A stretch of DNA of 64,000 nt from an uncultured Phycisphaerales bacterium (GTDB lineage Bacteria; Planctomycetota; Phycisphaerae; Tepidisphaerales; Tepidisphaeraceae). This document shows positions 24,151 to 33,277 of this stretch, one piece after another. Every line of letters starts with the position of its first letter. Within the stretch, counting starts at the first letter, position 1. The stretch spans positions 1 to 64,000 of the forward strand of contig CAIQIQ010000126.1 in assembly GCA_903871935.1 (NCBI GenBank), given 5' to 3'. The notes below the pieces were generated by a model. It did not search any database and had not been told where the DNA came from. It saw only the letters and a program-made list of their open reading frames with translations. The translations under genes and the position numbers were made by a program.

Positions 24151-26121
24151 TTACAGCGGAGCAAGCTCCATGGCTACGCTCTTTACCGTAGTCTTAGGCC
24201 CACAGGTAATCTCGTAGCTGTCGCTGGGCTTTGAGCAAATGTGCTCATCGGTTTTCGCCTGGCCGTTCTCATCCCAGGTATATGTGATCTTCACCGGCCG
24301 GAATCCGCCGGCCGGCTCTTTGTAGTCCGCGTCAATGCGCAGGGCAAACACGCACGCTGTATTGAGTTCCTTGCCCTCCATCTTCACAAGCACATTGCGC
24401 GAGCCGGCTGGCACATCCGACAACACCATGTATTTCGTATAGCCCACTGTCGGGCCGCTGATCTTGCCCATCTCGACAAACGTCTTACCTCCGTCAAAGG
24501 ATGATGAGACCACAAACGTGTCGTTGGCATCACGGCAGCGATAGCCCATATTCACCCGCACGCGCGTGATATCGCCAGGTGTCGGAACTGAGAACGTTGC
24601 GCTGCCCTTGCCCTCTGGTCTCAGCGTTGTCAGCTTCGCACTTGTCAGCGTGGGGTGAAATTCCTTCACGCTAAGCTGCCGGCCGCGAGTATTGTCGGGA
24701 TCAGTATTAGGCTCGATGGTGATCGTGCCTTCCTGGGCACCGGCAGACAACGTGATCACATTCTTCCCATCGGCAAGCGTGGGAAGCGGAGCTTGAGAAT
24801 GCTGAATTTCATTGGTGATCTTGAGCACATCCAGGCCGGTGCCCTTGCCCTGCATTTCCAGCTTTATCCGATAGTCATATTTCCGGACCACACGATTCCC
24901 CAGATCCAGCTTCTGCGTCCCGCTGGAATTGACCGTGGTGAGTTTCTCCCAGTCCATCCCGTTGTTATCGCTATAGGAGACGACAATCGCCCCGCCAGTG
25001 CCAACGACCGCATTGAAAGAGACTGTGCCGCCAAGATAGACGTAGCTGCTGGGCATGCGAATGATAAGGACACCGCTCTTGTCCGGCGCCATGACATGCA
25101 CCGCCGGAGCGACCTTATCCTCGGCCGTGCACGCCAGGTTCTCGGCCGTCAGCGCCCCGCGACGGAACGCCACCGTGGCCAGAGGCACGTCGTATTCAAC
25201 CAGCCCGTTGCCGATGCGTCCCGGAGCCTTATCGCCAAGCTTTCGCTGCACACCGAGGATTGCCTGCCCGCCATCGACAATGTCGGCATCCGTCCAATCA
25301 ATCACCTTCTTCTGGTTTGACCAGTTGCGGGTAATGCGTTCACCCTCGCGCAATTGGATGTTCAGTTCATATCCAAGCGATGGCATCGTCTCATACCCCA
25401 CCGCCTGCTTGTAGTCATACTCGCACATCGTGGCGTGCCAGCCGTGCACGTTGGCGGGGTTAGCGCCGTTCTCCTGTGCATAGGGGTACGTTGCCAGCAG
25501 CGCCGGCCCCTTGGTTCTCCAGTTCCCGTTTGCGGCAAACTGCAGCAGCTTGCCTCCATCCCCCTTGTATCCCGGGTTCGCCTCATGCCACCCAACCACC
25601 GCATCACGAATCTCATCGGCCGACGCGATCACTCCGTTGGGCTTCAGGAAATAGTTCATCAGCGATCCATCGACCATGTGCCAGGTGTTGTCATACTTAA
25701 TCTCGCTGATCGTGTGGGACGTGATGCTCAGTCCGCGCGCTTCCATGCCCAGGTACCGTGCCAGGCCCGTGACGTTGCTGGTGGCGCAGCAGCACATTCC
25801 GTATCCATAGACGTGGATCGTCTTGAGCGGATCATGCACATGCGTATCCGGGCATCGCCATTCGCTGGATGGGTTGGTCTGGTGGCGATATCGCACGACC
25901 GTCTTCCAGATCGCAAGGGCCTTGTCCTGGTCGCTCATGCCCTCCTTGATGTACGTTTTCTTCCAGTCCTCAAGGCTGGAGACATCCTCGCATTTGTCCG
26001 AGAGCAGCTTGATGTGGCTGACCACGCCAGGAACCGCGGCCAAATCCGCGGCACGGGCCGAAATCGTAATCCCAGAAACACAGCCGACCGCGACACACGC
26101 AATCAGAGCTTTGAGGACCAT
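24151..26121 (-). CDS. Secreted transglutaminase-like protein
   Basis: 656 aa. ATG 26121 (GGAGCAACCT upstream) gives a clean signal peptide (LKALIACVAVGCVSGITISARA). Residues about 85-190 resemble a transglutaminase/papain-like core: ALAIWKTVVRYRHQ, then VYGYGMCCCATSNVTGLARYLG with three adjacent Cys at the position of the catalytic Cys, and DNTWHMVDGSLMNYF, which supplies the His-Val-Asp pattern. The remainder (about 300-650) is beta-rich with SYSDNNGMDWEKL and SSSFDGGKTF segments like sialidase or discoidin-type accessory domains. Probably an exported protein-processing or cross-linking enzyme, or an inactive relative. A start further upstream (26190) would include the adk terminator and is rejected. 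Confidence 0.75.
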   Translation of the reverse strand: MVLKALIACVAVGCVSGITISARAADLAAVPGVVSHIKLLSDKCEDVSSLEDWKKTYIKEGMSDQDKALAIWKTVVRYRHQTNPSSEWRCPDTHVHDPLKTIHVYGYGMCCCATSNVTGLARYLGMEARGLSITSHTISEIKYDNTWHMVDGSLMNYFLKPNGVIASADEIRDAVVGWHEANPGYKGDGGKLLQFAANGNWRTKGPALLATYPYAQENGANPANVHGWHATMCEYDYKQAVGYETMPSLGYELNIQLREGERITRNWSNQKKVIDWTDADIVDGGQAILGVQRKLGDKAPGRIGNGLVEYDVPLATVAFRRGALTAENLACTAEDKVAPAVHVMAPDKSGVLIIRMPSSYVYLGGTVSFNAVVGTGGAIVVSYSDNNGMDWEKLTTVNSSGTQKLDLGNRVVRKYDYRIKLEMQGKGTGLDVLKITNEIQHSQAPLPTLADGKNVITLSAGAQEGTITIEPNTDPDNTRGRQLSVKEFHPTLTSAKLTTLRPEGKGSATFSVPTPGDITRVRVNMGYRCRDANDTFVVSSSFDGGKTFVEMGKISGPTVGYTKYMVLSDVPAGSRNVLVKMEGKELNTACVFALRIDADYKEPAGGFRPVKITYTWDENGQAKTDEHICSKPSDSYEITCGPKTTVKSVAMELAPL

Positions 26122-26145
26122 AGGTTGCTCCAGTAAAGGCAATGC

Positions 26146-26173
26146 AAAAAGGCCGGGCACTATTGTCCCGGCC
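26146..26173 (-). terminator. Rho-independent terminator of adk
   Basis: Minus strand: GGCCGGG, a 9-nt loop, CCCGGCC, then TTTTT. It lies 36 nt after the adk stop and before the ribosome binding site of the next gene. Confidence 0.85.
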
Positions 26174-26208
26174 GTTCTGCATCGCTGCAACTCCGTTGTA
26201 GCTAACTT

Positions 26209-26814
26209 CTACGCCTTTTTCTCAGCCGCTTCCTTCACGGGCACCAGGGCCGCCACCACTTCGGAGAATACCCTGATGATGGACTGATCGGCCTCAATGC
26301 TGGCGACAACACTCTTGTCGTAGCACTCCAGAACCGGCGCTGTCTCGTTGGCGTAAACCGTCATGCGATTGCGGATGACCTTCTCATCCGCATCATCCAC
26401 CCGGCCGCTCTTGATGGCGCGATTCTTCAGCCGGGCAACCATCTTGTCGATATCGGCCGTTTCCAGGTAGACGATCTTCTTCACCTCCACGGCGTCCATC
26501 AGCAACTTGGCCTGATTTACGTTCCGCGGAACGCCATCCATGATGACCAGACCCGTTGTCGGGTTGAACTTGCCAGCCTTCACGAGATTGTCCATGTGCT
26601 GTTTCCAGAGCTTGATCGTGAAATCATCCGGAACCAGCAAACCCTTGGAGGAGTACTGCGCAAAGACCTTGCCCAACTCGCTGTTTTTGTCGAGTGCGCG
26701 GAAGAGATCTCCCGTCGATGTATGGAGGAATCCAGGAATCTGCCCGACCATCTGGCCTTGCGTGCCTTTGCCGCTGCCAGGAGCGCCAAAGAGAAGAACT
26801 GCTTGGTATTTCAT
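26209..26814 (-). CDS. adk: Adenylate kinase
   Basis: 201 aa. Catalyses ATP + AMP to 2 ADP in the cytosol. The P-loop is LLFGAPGSGKGTQGQ (residues 7-21), STGDLFRA binds AMP (~36), VIMDGVPRNVNQAK is the conserved DGFPR-like block, and RAIKSGRVDDADEKVIRNRM is the lid. The lid is the short form without the zinc-finger-like insertion. ATG 26814 places the P-loop at the usual distance from the N-terminus; there is no strong ribosome binding site, but a promoter-like pair ends only 9 nt upstream, which fits a leaderless message. A terminator follows the gene, so it is probably monocistronic. tRNA-Gly is encoded divergently upstream. Confidence 0.93.
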   Translation of the reverse strand: MKYQAVLLFGAPGSGKGTQGQMVGQIPGFLHTSTGDLFRALDKNSELGKVFAQYSSKGLLVPDDFTIKLWKQHMDNLVKAGKFNPTTGLVIMDGVPRNVNQAKLLMDAVEVKKIVYLETADIDKMVARLKNRAIKSGRVDDADEKVIRNRMTVYANETAPVLECYDKSVVASIEADQSIIRVFSEVVAALVPVKEAAEKKA

Positions 26815-26823
26815 AGTCTCGCA

Positions 26824-26852
26824 ACAATACTGGAGGAAGTTAGTCGAGGCAA
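26824..26852 (-). promoter_or_regulatory. Predicted adk promoter
   Basis: Minus strand TTGCCT (26847-26852), 17-bp spacer, TATTGT (26824-26829). The ATG is 9 nt beyond the -10 box. Confidence 0.4.
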
Positions 26853-26916
26853 ACACCACCGGGTGGTCGGCGCAAGTACAATAGTCCCAGGCATTTCGCG
26901 CGGCACAGCGAGAGCC

Positions 26917-26946
26917 TTGATCGCTGAGGCAGGCGGCGTGTACAAT
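26917..26946 (+). promoter_or_regulatory. Predicted tRNA-Gly promoter
   Basis: TTGATC (26917-26922), 18-bp spacer, TACAAT (26941-26946); the tRNA begins 12 nt later. Confidence 0.55.
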
Positions 26947-26958
26947 CCGCCGCACCTT

Positions 26959-27030
26959 GCGGGCGTAACTCAATGGCAGAGTGCAGGCTTTCCAAGCCTG
27001 ACGTTGAGGGTTCGACTCCCTTCGCCCGCT
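26959..27030 (+). tRNA. tRNA-Gly (anticodon UCC)
   Basis: 72 nt cloverleaf read directly: acceptor GCGGGCG pairs with CGCCCGC, D-arm ACTC/GAGT, anticodon stem CAGGC/GCCTG around loop TTTCCAA (anticodon TCC), T-arm GAGGG/CCCTT with loop TTCGACT. The discriminator is T at 27030 and CCA is not encoded. A run of T (27030-27035) directly follows and probably serves as the termination tract. Confidence 0.95.
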
Positions 27031-27081
27031 TTTTTGTCGGTAGTCCCGCCTGATACAAGCGCACAGCCGACCTGCACCCCC

Positions 27082-29340
27082 CTACTTCACCGCATACAGC
27101 AGCAGACTCGCCATGATGTCTGTCGCTGATTTCGGGCTATAGCCGAAGATCCCGTCCACCGGTTGGCCCAGCAGCCCCACCGTCATATCCTGAGGGCTAT
27201 AGACCACGCGGTACTTCCCATTCACCTCAAGGGCACGCAGCCGAGGCTCCTTGGGCAGGCGCCCAAGTTCCAGGCGAGCATAGTTGCGATACTCGGTCGT
27301 CGTCGCCACCTCGCCCATGGCGCTGTATAGCGCATTGTCCGGCTTAAGCGAACTGGATAACGCTTTGCCGCCGTCGGCGCCGAAGACCGCCGCTAGTTCG
27401 GCCTCAACCGCGTTGCGAAATGCACTGTCTCCTCCGGCCGCATCGACGATCAGCACACCGCCACCCTCCACGTATTTCTTCAACTCTTCCTGCTGGGCTG
27501 GCGTAAGTTTGATCGCGCCAGTGCCGGTCAGATGCGCCGCATTGAAACTGTTGTCGAGTTTCCCTTCGCCAAGTTTCACCGGACTGACCTTCAAATCAGC
27601 CGAATGGCTGTTGTGCATCACCGCCTGCATCCGTCGCCATCCGCCTGGCTCCGGATCCCAGTTGCCATCGTACTGCAGGCGGGCCAGCGAAATGGCCTTG
27701 TCCGCCGTAACTGCGGGATCCACCTTGAGCACTTTGCGCTCACCCTTGTATTGCGAAGCCTTGTCCACGGAGTACAGGTAAAGGTTCGCCATGAGGTGGA
27801 ACGGCTCTTCTCGCTTGCGGTCATCGTTCAATTGCCACTGCCGCGCCAGGTCGGCCGGCGGTAACGCAATCATCAACTCGCGAGCCCCATTGCTCAGCGC
27901 CTGCAGCGGAAACTTCACCTTGGACTTCGCCCGCTGGAACTGCTGCCCGGTATAAATGACGTGCTTCTCCGCCAACTCGCGGAACTTGTATTGCGGAAAC
28001 AGTTCCTCGCCAAGCTTCTTGAACGAATCGGTAAAGATAATCTTGCCGCCATCGGGATTGGCCACCACCATGCCCCCATCCTCAATGTACTGCCTGAGCT
28101 TGGCTTTATCGGGATCCGACAGATTCAGCGGTTTGGAACCGGAAATATAGAGGATGGGCGACTCCGCCAGTTCGTCGACCGGAGCTTGCAGATTAACAAT
28201 CTGCCAGTTCAAGTCGCGTTCCACGCGCTGGCCAACCCATCGGGTCGCATTGGCAAGGTCACGCGGCCGTTGGTTCCAGAGCCCGGCCACCGGCTGCTTG
28301 CTCTTGGCCTCGATGACTTCGTACTGCAGCTTGCTCGCCATGATCGGAGCCCGCCCGCGCGACAGGAACAGCACGCAGAAACTCGTTGAAACGACATCAC
28401 CGCCCCAAGACCCGCCGGCATCCTGGCTCTGCGTTATCAGTTCCGCGCCTTTCTCATACCAGTTGTGTGGCCCGAAGTACTTAAGCCCACTGGCAACGCC
28501 GATCCGTTCGATGCCATACCACGCATACCAGTTCCCACCGGTCGAATCGAAATTGTCGGCCATCCACTTCAACCCCGCTTCAATCGTCGGCCGGGTGATA
28601 TTTCCGCGCGGCTGGATCCCTTCGTTCGCATGGAGAAAGTCCTGAGTTATAAACAGCGTCGCGACCCCCGCCGCCGTCATCGCCATACTGATCGGTTGCC
28701 CATCGCTTGGCCGGCGGCCATAGCACCAGCCGCCCGAAGCATCCTGGTGCGCCTCCCACCTCTCCTCCACCAGTTGCCAGTATTTCGGCGGAATGGCCGC
28801 GCCCATCTTTTCCAGCGCCCATGCGCCCAGGACCCCGTATTGGCTCACGCTGTGATCAACGCGGGTGTCATCCGGCTTGGCGGGCGTCAGATAGTTGTAG
28901 AGCCCGGTATTGTCGGGTGTCTGCAGCACGCCATTGAGCAGCGCCTGCATATCACGGTTAGCGCAGGCAGACATATCGGGATCGGCCGGCAGAAACTGCC
29001 ATACCTGCGACCGCATGCCAATTGCATAGGTTCCCCGGATCTCCGCATGCTTCAGGAAATCCACCGCATCGTGCAGCTTCGGATTCTGGATCGACTCCCC
29101 CGATGCCAACAGGGCATAAGTCGCCAGGGATGTAAGCCCGCCCCATTGTCCGCCTGCGACATCAGATGGCCCGGGCTTCTCCGGCGCAGAGGCCTGCTCC
29201 CATGTGCCTCCCTTTTGTTGGCTCAGAAGCCATTCACGCCCCTTGCGGATCGATTCGGCCACACTCTCGGGACTCGCCGCCATCGCCGACGATGACACCA
29301 TCAGGGCGAAAACACCGATTACCAGCCGTATGTATCGCAT
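27082..29340 (-). CDS. Secreted prenyltransferase-fold/DUF4159 protein
   Basis: 752 aa. A signal peptide (LVIGVFALMVSSSAMA) precedes an alpha/alpha-toroid region (residues about 30-350) with squalene-cyclase/prenyltransferase-like repeats: GREWLLSQQKGGTWE, GGLTSLATYALLASGE, DHSVSQYGVLGAWALE, DASGGWCYG and DAGGSWGGDVVSTSFCVLFLSRG. The rest is DUF4159, in two related halves (LRQYIEDGGMVVANPDGG, then LKKYVEGGGVLIVDAAGGD), a glutamine-amidotransferase-like fold. This architecture is widespread in Planctomycetes, with no established function. I start at ATG 29340; GTG 29343 is adjacent. The SppA-like gene lies 35 bp upstream on the same strand, so they may be co-transcribed. Confidence 0.88.
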   Translation of the reverse strand: MRYIRLVIGVFALMVSSSAMAASPESVAESIRKGREWLLSQQKGGTWEQASAPEKPGPSDVAGGQWGGLTSLATYALLASGESIQNPKLHDAVDFLKHAEIRGTYAIGMRSQVWQFLPADPDMSACANRDMQALLNGVLQTPDNTGLYNYLTPAKPDDTRVDHSVSQYGVLGAWALEKMGAAIPPKYWQLVEERWEAHQDASGGWCYGRRPSDGQPISMAMTAAGVATLFITQDFLHANEGIQPRGNITRPTIEAGLKWMADNFDSTGGNWYAWYGIERIGVASGLKYFGPHNWYEKGAELITQSQDAGGSWGGDVVSTSFCVLFLSRGRAPIMASKLQYEVIEAKSKQPVAGLWNQRPRDLANATRWVGQRVERDLNWQIVNLQAPVDELAESPILYISGSKPLNLSDPDKAKLRQYIEDGGMVVANPDGGKIIFTDSFKKLGEELFPQYKFRELAEKHVIYTGQQFQRAKSKVKFPLQALSNGARELMIALPPADLARQWQLNDDRKREEPFHLMANLYLYSVDKASQYKGERKVLKVDPAVTADKAISLARLQYDGNWDPEPGGWRRMQAVMHNSHSADLKVSPVKLGEGKLDNSFNAAHLTGTGAIKLTPAQQEELKKYVEGGGVLIVDAAGGDSAFRNAVEAELAAVFGADGGKALSSSLKPDNALYSAMGEVATTTEYRNYARLELGRLPKEPRLRALEVNGKYRVVYSPQDMTVGLLGQPVDGIFGYSPKSATDIMASLLLYAVK

Positions 29341-29375
29341 CACTCGGCCAGCCTTTCATCCCCACCTCTCTGTAC

Positions 29376-30566
29376 TTACTGACCCCGCCAGAGATACATC
29401 AGCCGCGGCGTCGTCATCTCATCGATCACCTCCGGACTGACATGCAGCGTAACGCCCGGAGAACTGCCTCCGAACTTCGACTCGGCGCCAAACAGCAACT
29501 GGCTCAACGAGGGATTGTCCTCATATCGCACCGCCATGGGCTTGGAAAGCCCGGCCGTTTTCGCCGTATAAGCAATCGCATCATCAAGGAAACCGACTTG
29601 GTCGATAAGCCCCAACTTCAGAGCGTCGCCGGCCATGTAGATCTTGCCATTGGCAATCTCATCCAGCGGTTGCTTCAGCCGCTCGCCGCGACCTTCTTGA
29701 ACCACCTGTTTGAACTGCACAAATGCCTGGTCGATCAATTCCTGGAAGTACTTCGTTTCTACCGGATCATCCGGCTTGAACATCGACCCGGCGTTCTTGT
29801 ACCGCGATCCGGTTGATGTCACGGTGTTCTCCGCAACACCCAGTTTTTGCACCAGTCCGCTGATGTTGTACCGCGGCATCAACACACCGATATTGCCCGT
29901 CATCGTCGTACGCTGTGCAACAATATAGTCGGTGCCGCATGCGGAGTAATATCCGCCGCTTGCCGCCAATGACCCCATCGCCGACACCACCGGCATCCCC
30001 GGATGCGCCTTGCGGAAGCGCACCAGGCGATCATAGATCATGTCCGAGGCCGTCACCGATCCGCCCGGTGAATCGATCTCGACGATCAACGCCTTGATGT
30101 TCTTCTCCTTCTCCACCAGCGTAAGCAGGCGATCGAACTTCGTGTAGGCACTATCCATGATGATGCCATCGAGACGCACCATGGCGATCTTCTGCATCGG
30201 GTCGCCCGCAACCACTGTTTCCGACTTCGATGATGTCCGGCCGGACATCACGCCGTTGAGAAACAGCAGGTAGATATTCAGCATTAGAGAAAAACCGATG
30301 ATCGTCGTCGCCAGCGTCACGAAGATCCCGCGCACGAAGCTGTGGCTCTTACCTGGCGGCGGCTGTGGCATGGGATACATCGGTGGCGGCATCATCCCCG
30401 GTGGCATCGGCGGCATAGGCGGCACCGGCCCGCCAGGCCTCGCCGCAAAGCCCGGCGGCATCGCTCCAAGCGGTGGAGGGCCACCAGGTGGCGGAAGCGG
30501 AGCGCTAAACGCGCTGTTCGGATCCACCGAAGGTGCCGGAGGTTGCTGTGATGACTGGAAACTCAT
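29376..30566 (-). CDS. sppA: Signal peptide peptidase SppA-type S49 protease
   Basis: 396 aa. ATG 30566 follows AAGAAGGG. An unusual 75-residue Pro/Gly/Met-rich N-terminal tail (many PPMPP-like repeats) lies in the cytoplasm before a single membrane helix (IFVTLATTIIGFSLMLNIYLLF). The S49 domain follows: IKALIVEIDSPGGSVTASD, the nucleophile Ser about 203 in GSLAASGGYYSAC, TMTGNIGV, and the general base Lys about 257 in GSRYKNAGS, the expected spacing for the Ser-Lys dyad of short SppA. It cleaves remnant signal peptides within the membrane. The gene precedes the DUF4159 gene by 35 bp. Confidence 0.9.
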   Translation of the reverse strand: MSFQSSQQPPAPSVDPNSAFSAPLPPPGGPPPLGAMPPGFAARPGGPVPPMPPMPPGMMPPPMYPMPQPPPGKSHSFVRGIFVTLATTIIGFSLMLNIYLLFLNGVMSGRTSSKSETVVAGDPMQKIAMVRLDGIIMDSAYTKFDRLLTLVEKEKNIKALIVEIDSPGGSVTASDMIYDRLVRFRKAHPGMPVVSAMGSLAASGGYYSACGTDYIVAQRTTMTGNIGVLMPRYNISGLVQKLGVAENTVTSTGSRYKNAGSMFKPDDPVETKYFQELIDQAFVQFKQVVQEGRGERLKQPLDEIANGKIYMAGDALKLGLIDQVGFLDDAIAYTAKTAGLSKPMAVRYEDNPSLSQLLFGAESKFGGSSPGVTLHVSPEVIDEMTTPRLMYLWRGQ

Positions 30567-30786
30567 ATCGCCCTTCTTTACCGGTAGTGAATGGAAACCG
30601 TTTGCCCAGTATGTCACGGCAGAAAGCCAAACGCAATCGTCTGTTTATGGCGTTCCGGAGAGTCGAGCGTGGCCATCTTTTGTGGCAAGAGCCACTGGCA
30701 CGTGCCGACCTCGGCCGTAGCAATGCCGCCGGCGCGGCCGCTTCCTTATTGGCTCCAACGGGACAGAACACGTGAGCCCATACCAG

Positions 30787-32787
30787 TCAATTCACTGCCC
30801 AGGCTTCCAGCACCAAGACTTCAAATGGTTTGAGCTTGAACGCGGTTTCGGTGCCGGCGTTGAGTTCTTTCACGTCGGTCTGTTCATCCGGGAACGCGGG
30901 AACGATGCTGTATTTCTTCGCGGCGCCGGCCGGCAGTTCAAAGGCTTTCCCCGGGTCGAGCTGCAGGTTTCGGTCGCGCGATGTGGGGTTGCGCAGGGTG
31001 ATGATGCCCTTCTTCGGCGACCACGAAGCCCAGCCATAGACCTGGCCATCTTCGGGGCGGCCACCGATCCAGTGGGTGTCCACCAGGATATCGGCATTGG
31101 CTCGCGACCACTTGGCGCCTTCGGCCAGGTCATCCCAATTCTGCGGCGAGAGAAGCGCGGGCGTAATGTACATCTCCTGCAACTGCGTGCCGCTGCCAAA
31201 CATGGCGCGAATCTCGGATCTGAACGCGTTGCTGGGATCGGTGCTCAGCCCACGCGCGGATTTGGCATAGATGATCCCGTGCAACATGAGCGAATTCAAA
31301 GGAAACAGGTCGCTGCGGGAAACGACCCTGTCGTAGGTTTCGTTGTCCCTGTAGCTGATCCAACGTTCGCGTTCCGGCGCGTCGCCGGCCACGAACGAAT
31401 GGTCTCTGCCGCCGCGCCAGATGGAGTCGGCGTAGAGCAGCCAGAAAGGCGAAGCCCACGTGCCGGTGGTCTGGTTGATGTAGAGGTCGCTCTTAAGCGA
31501 GCGCAGCTCGCCGATGAGCTTGAGCATCGCGTCGAAGTCCCGCTGCGCACCGCCACCCTCCCCACCTCCCGCGCCGAGGTTGCGGGTATTTCTATTCTGC
31601 CCGATGCCGTCAAACTTGAACTGGTTGATGCCGTAGCTCTTGACCACGTCCACGCACAGGCCGCGGAAGCGCTCGTAGTATTTCGGACCAGCCAGAGTGA
31701 AGTTGTTGTCGCGCATCTCGAAGCCTTGTCCCTTGCCGAACCCGATGCGCTGGTCGTGCGGCCGGCCGTAGCCGCCCCACGGCGAAAGCCAGATGCCGGG
31801 CTCAGCGCCGTATTTCTCAGCGGCGGCACGGACCTTGGCAAAACCGTCGGGGAAGTTCTTTTTGTCGAAACACCAGAGCGTCTGCGGATCGTCCCAGCCA
31901 TCGTCGAACAGAAAAGAATCAAGCTTCACGCCGCGTTTGACATGGAGTTCCTCGCCGAAGGTGTTGATGACATTGAGCGCGGCGGTCTCGTCGTACTTGC
32001 TCATGGTACCGATGTCATACCAAGAGTTGTAATGCAGGAAGGGGCGATAGGGATGCGCGCGTTCCCTTTCGAGATACGCCAGAAAGTCCCGGCGGGCCTG
32101 GCCTTTAGTGACGAATCCGATGACCAGCGATGCGGCATAGCTCTCCCCCGCCGCCAGCGATGCGCTGCGTGGAAGGTAGCAGCGGATGCCGTTCATCTCG
32201 CCGCGCTGGATGGAGAGCGGATGCTCAACGCCGAAGAAGGCGGTCTCGGTCATCACCGGCGCACCGTCCACGGTGCCCGTGGCATGCGCCCCAACGAACG
32301 GTGTGTCCAGAAGCATGATGCCATTGAGCGGAACTTCACGTTTGCCGGCGGTGAAGATGAACTGCTCGCGCACGTAGCGGGAGCCGTCGCGCAAAACGGC
32401 GTGCCAGGTGACCTGAAGATCACCGTCGTCGCTGACCATCTCGGCGGTGAGTTGCTTACCCGGCAGCCGTTCGGAGAATCGCGATGCGCCCAGGTCCACG
32501 CTCAGCGGTCCCGTCTTCACGTCGCCGACGAGATGAAACTGGGATGCGCGAATGGCTTCGCCGGTGCTGAGCATCAACGTAAATAGTTCGCCGCGCAACG
32601 ACAAATTTTCGCCGCTGGCGGTCTCTTTGATGGTGTCGGGCCACAAGGTGTTGTCGCGCGTTGTCCAACTGGCGGACACCTGATCGTTGTTCAACGTGAC
32701 CGTACCGGCGTAAATGCCGGATGAAAGCAGCATTGCGCCCAGGACGGCAATCAAGCTGAAGCGTGAGATGATAGAGTGTGTTCGCAT
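30787..32787 (-). CDS. Secreted GH36/GH27-like alpha-galactosidase-family glycosidase
   Basis: 666 aa with signal peptide (FSLIAVLGAMLLSSGIYA). An N-terminal beta-sandwich (residues 30-260) precedes a TIM barrel: FLHYNSWYDIGTM (~275), LDSFLFDDGWDDPQTLW (~313), GIWLSPWGGYG (~350), NQFKFDGIGQN with the probable nucleophile Asp near 391, and DLYINQTTGTWASPFWL. This layout matches clan GH-D (GH36/GH27). A C-terminal beta domain (~590-666) ends the protein. Predicted extracytoplasmic exo-glycosidase, likely acting on alpha-galactosides or related glycans. The gene is isolated: 220 bp of apparently empty sequence separate it from sppA and a dihydrofolate-reductase relic lies upstream. Confidence 0.82.
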   Translation of the reverse strand: MRTHSIISRFSLIAVLGAMLLSSGIYAGTVTLNNDQVSASWTTRDNTLWPDTIKETASGENLSLRGELFTLMLSTGEAIRASQFHLVGDVKTGPLSVDLGASRFSERLPGKQLTAEMVSDDGDLQVTWHAVLRDGSRYVREQFIFTAGKREVPLNGIMLLDTPFVGAHATGTVDGAPVMTETAFFGVEHPLSIQRGEMNGIRCYLPRSASLAAGESYAASLVIGFVTKGQARRDFLAYLERERAHPYRPFLHYNSWYDIGTMSKYDETAALNVINTFGEELHVKRGVKLDSFLFDDGWDDPQTLWCFDKKNFPDGFAKVRAAAEKYGAEPGIWLSPWGGYGRPHDQRIGFGKGQGFEMRDNNFTLAGPKYYERFRGLCVDVVKSYGINQFKFDGIGQNRNTRNLGAGGGEGGGAQRDFDAMLKLIGELRSLKSDLYINQTTGTWASPFWLLYADSIWRGGRDHSFVAGDAPERERWISYRDNETYDRVVSRSDLFPLNSLMLHGIIYAKSARGLSTDPSNAFRSEIRAMFGSGTQLQEMYITPALLSPQNWDDLAEGAKWSRANADILVDTHWIGGRPEDGQVYGWASWSPKKGIITLRNPTSRDRNLQLDPGKAFELPAGAAKKYSIVPAFPDEQTDVKELNAGTETAFKLKPFEVLVLEAWAVN

Positions 32788-32832
32788 GGATTGTCTCTAG
32801 CTGGAAACCAACCGCCGAGAATATATCAGCTG

Positions 32833-33117
32833 ATGGCGGCAAACCAGTCCTTCGGGTTCGGCTTGGGCGGCGGGATGCCAATGCCTTGGGACAGGAGACC
32901 GGGCGCAGTGGCTGACCCACACTCGTATGCAGCGTTGGCACGGGCACTACCGTACCTCAGGCACGGGTCACCTCTACCAGCATCTGCCGGATGATATGCC
33001 GTTTTTCATGAGGACGACCCTGGGCCACGCAGTCATCATGGGGAGAAAGACCTTCGAATCGCTCGATATCCCCTCTCCAGACGCAAGACTATCGTTGTAA
33101 GCCGCCCTCAGTGCTGA
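32833..33117 (+). pseudogene. folA: Dihydrofolate reductase remnant
   Basis: Three pieces of a DHFR can be read in changing frames. The start [20 protein letters not shown] parallels the conserved N-terminus (AANxxxGIGxxxxMPW). Then, after about 85 bp of unrelated sequence, [20 protein letters not shown] and RKTFESL match the folate/NADPH-binding core, and in a further frame [12 protein letters not shown] gives the '[12 protein letters not shown]' strand before a stop. At least two frame changes, a central insertion and the absence of the C-terminal two thirds make it non-functional. It would have supplied tetrahydrofolate; no intact copy is in this window, though folE is present at 49.5 kb. 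Confidence 0.75.
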
Positions 33118-33241
33118 CATCCCACGTGTGCGTTATCAAATACACAAGCAGATCAGGTACATTGACATCGCAGTGGGCCCAGCAGCCGCCGGGATTGGCA
33201 AAAGAGCCGATGTTGCCAGAACTGTGACCTTGAAATTCCGT

Positions 33242-33270
33242 TTGCTGACAACGGCATTTCAATGTATGAT
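33242..33270 (+). promoter_or_regulatory. Predicted promoter of the AAA/DUF4143 gene
   Basis: TTGCTG (33242-33247), 17-bp spacer, TATGAT (33265-33270). The chosen ATG 33278 lies 7 nt after the -10 box, so transcription would start at about the start codon. Confidence 0.4.
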
Positions 33271-33277
33271 CTGGAGT

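Noticed and set aside
26815-26973. Longer N-terminus for adenylate kinase
   Set aside because: It would add 53 residues upstream of the P-loop and overlap the tRNA-Gly gene and its promoter.
30772-32586. 604-codon open frame opposite the GH36-like gene
   Set aside because: Antisense shadow; the opposite strand has a signal peptide and clear GH-D motifs.
33128-33277. 50-codon extension of the AAA/DUF4143 protein from GTG 33128
   Set aside because: Composition unlike the rest, overlaps the promoter-like boxes, and the family normally starts near ATG 33278.
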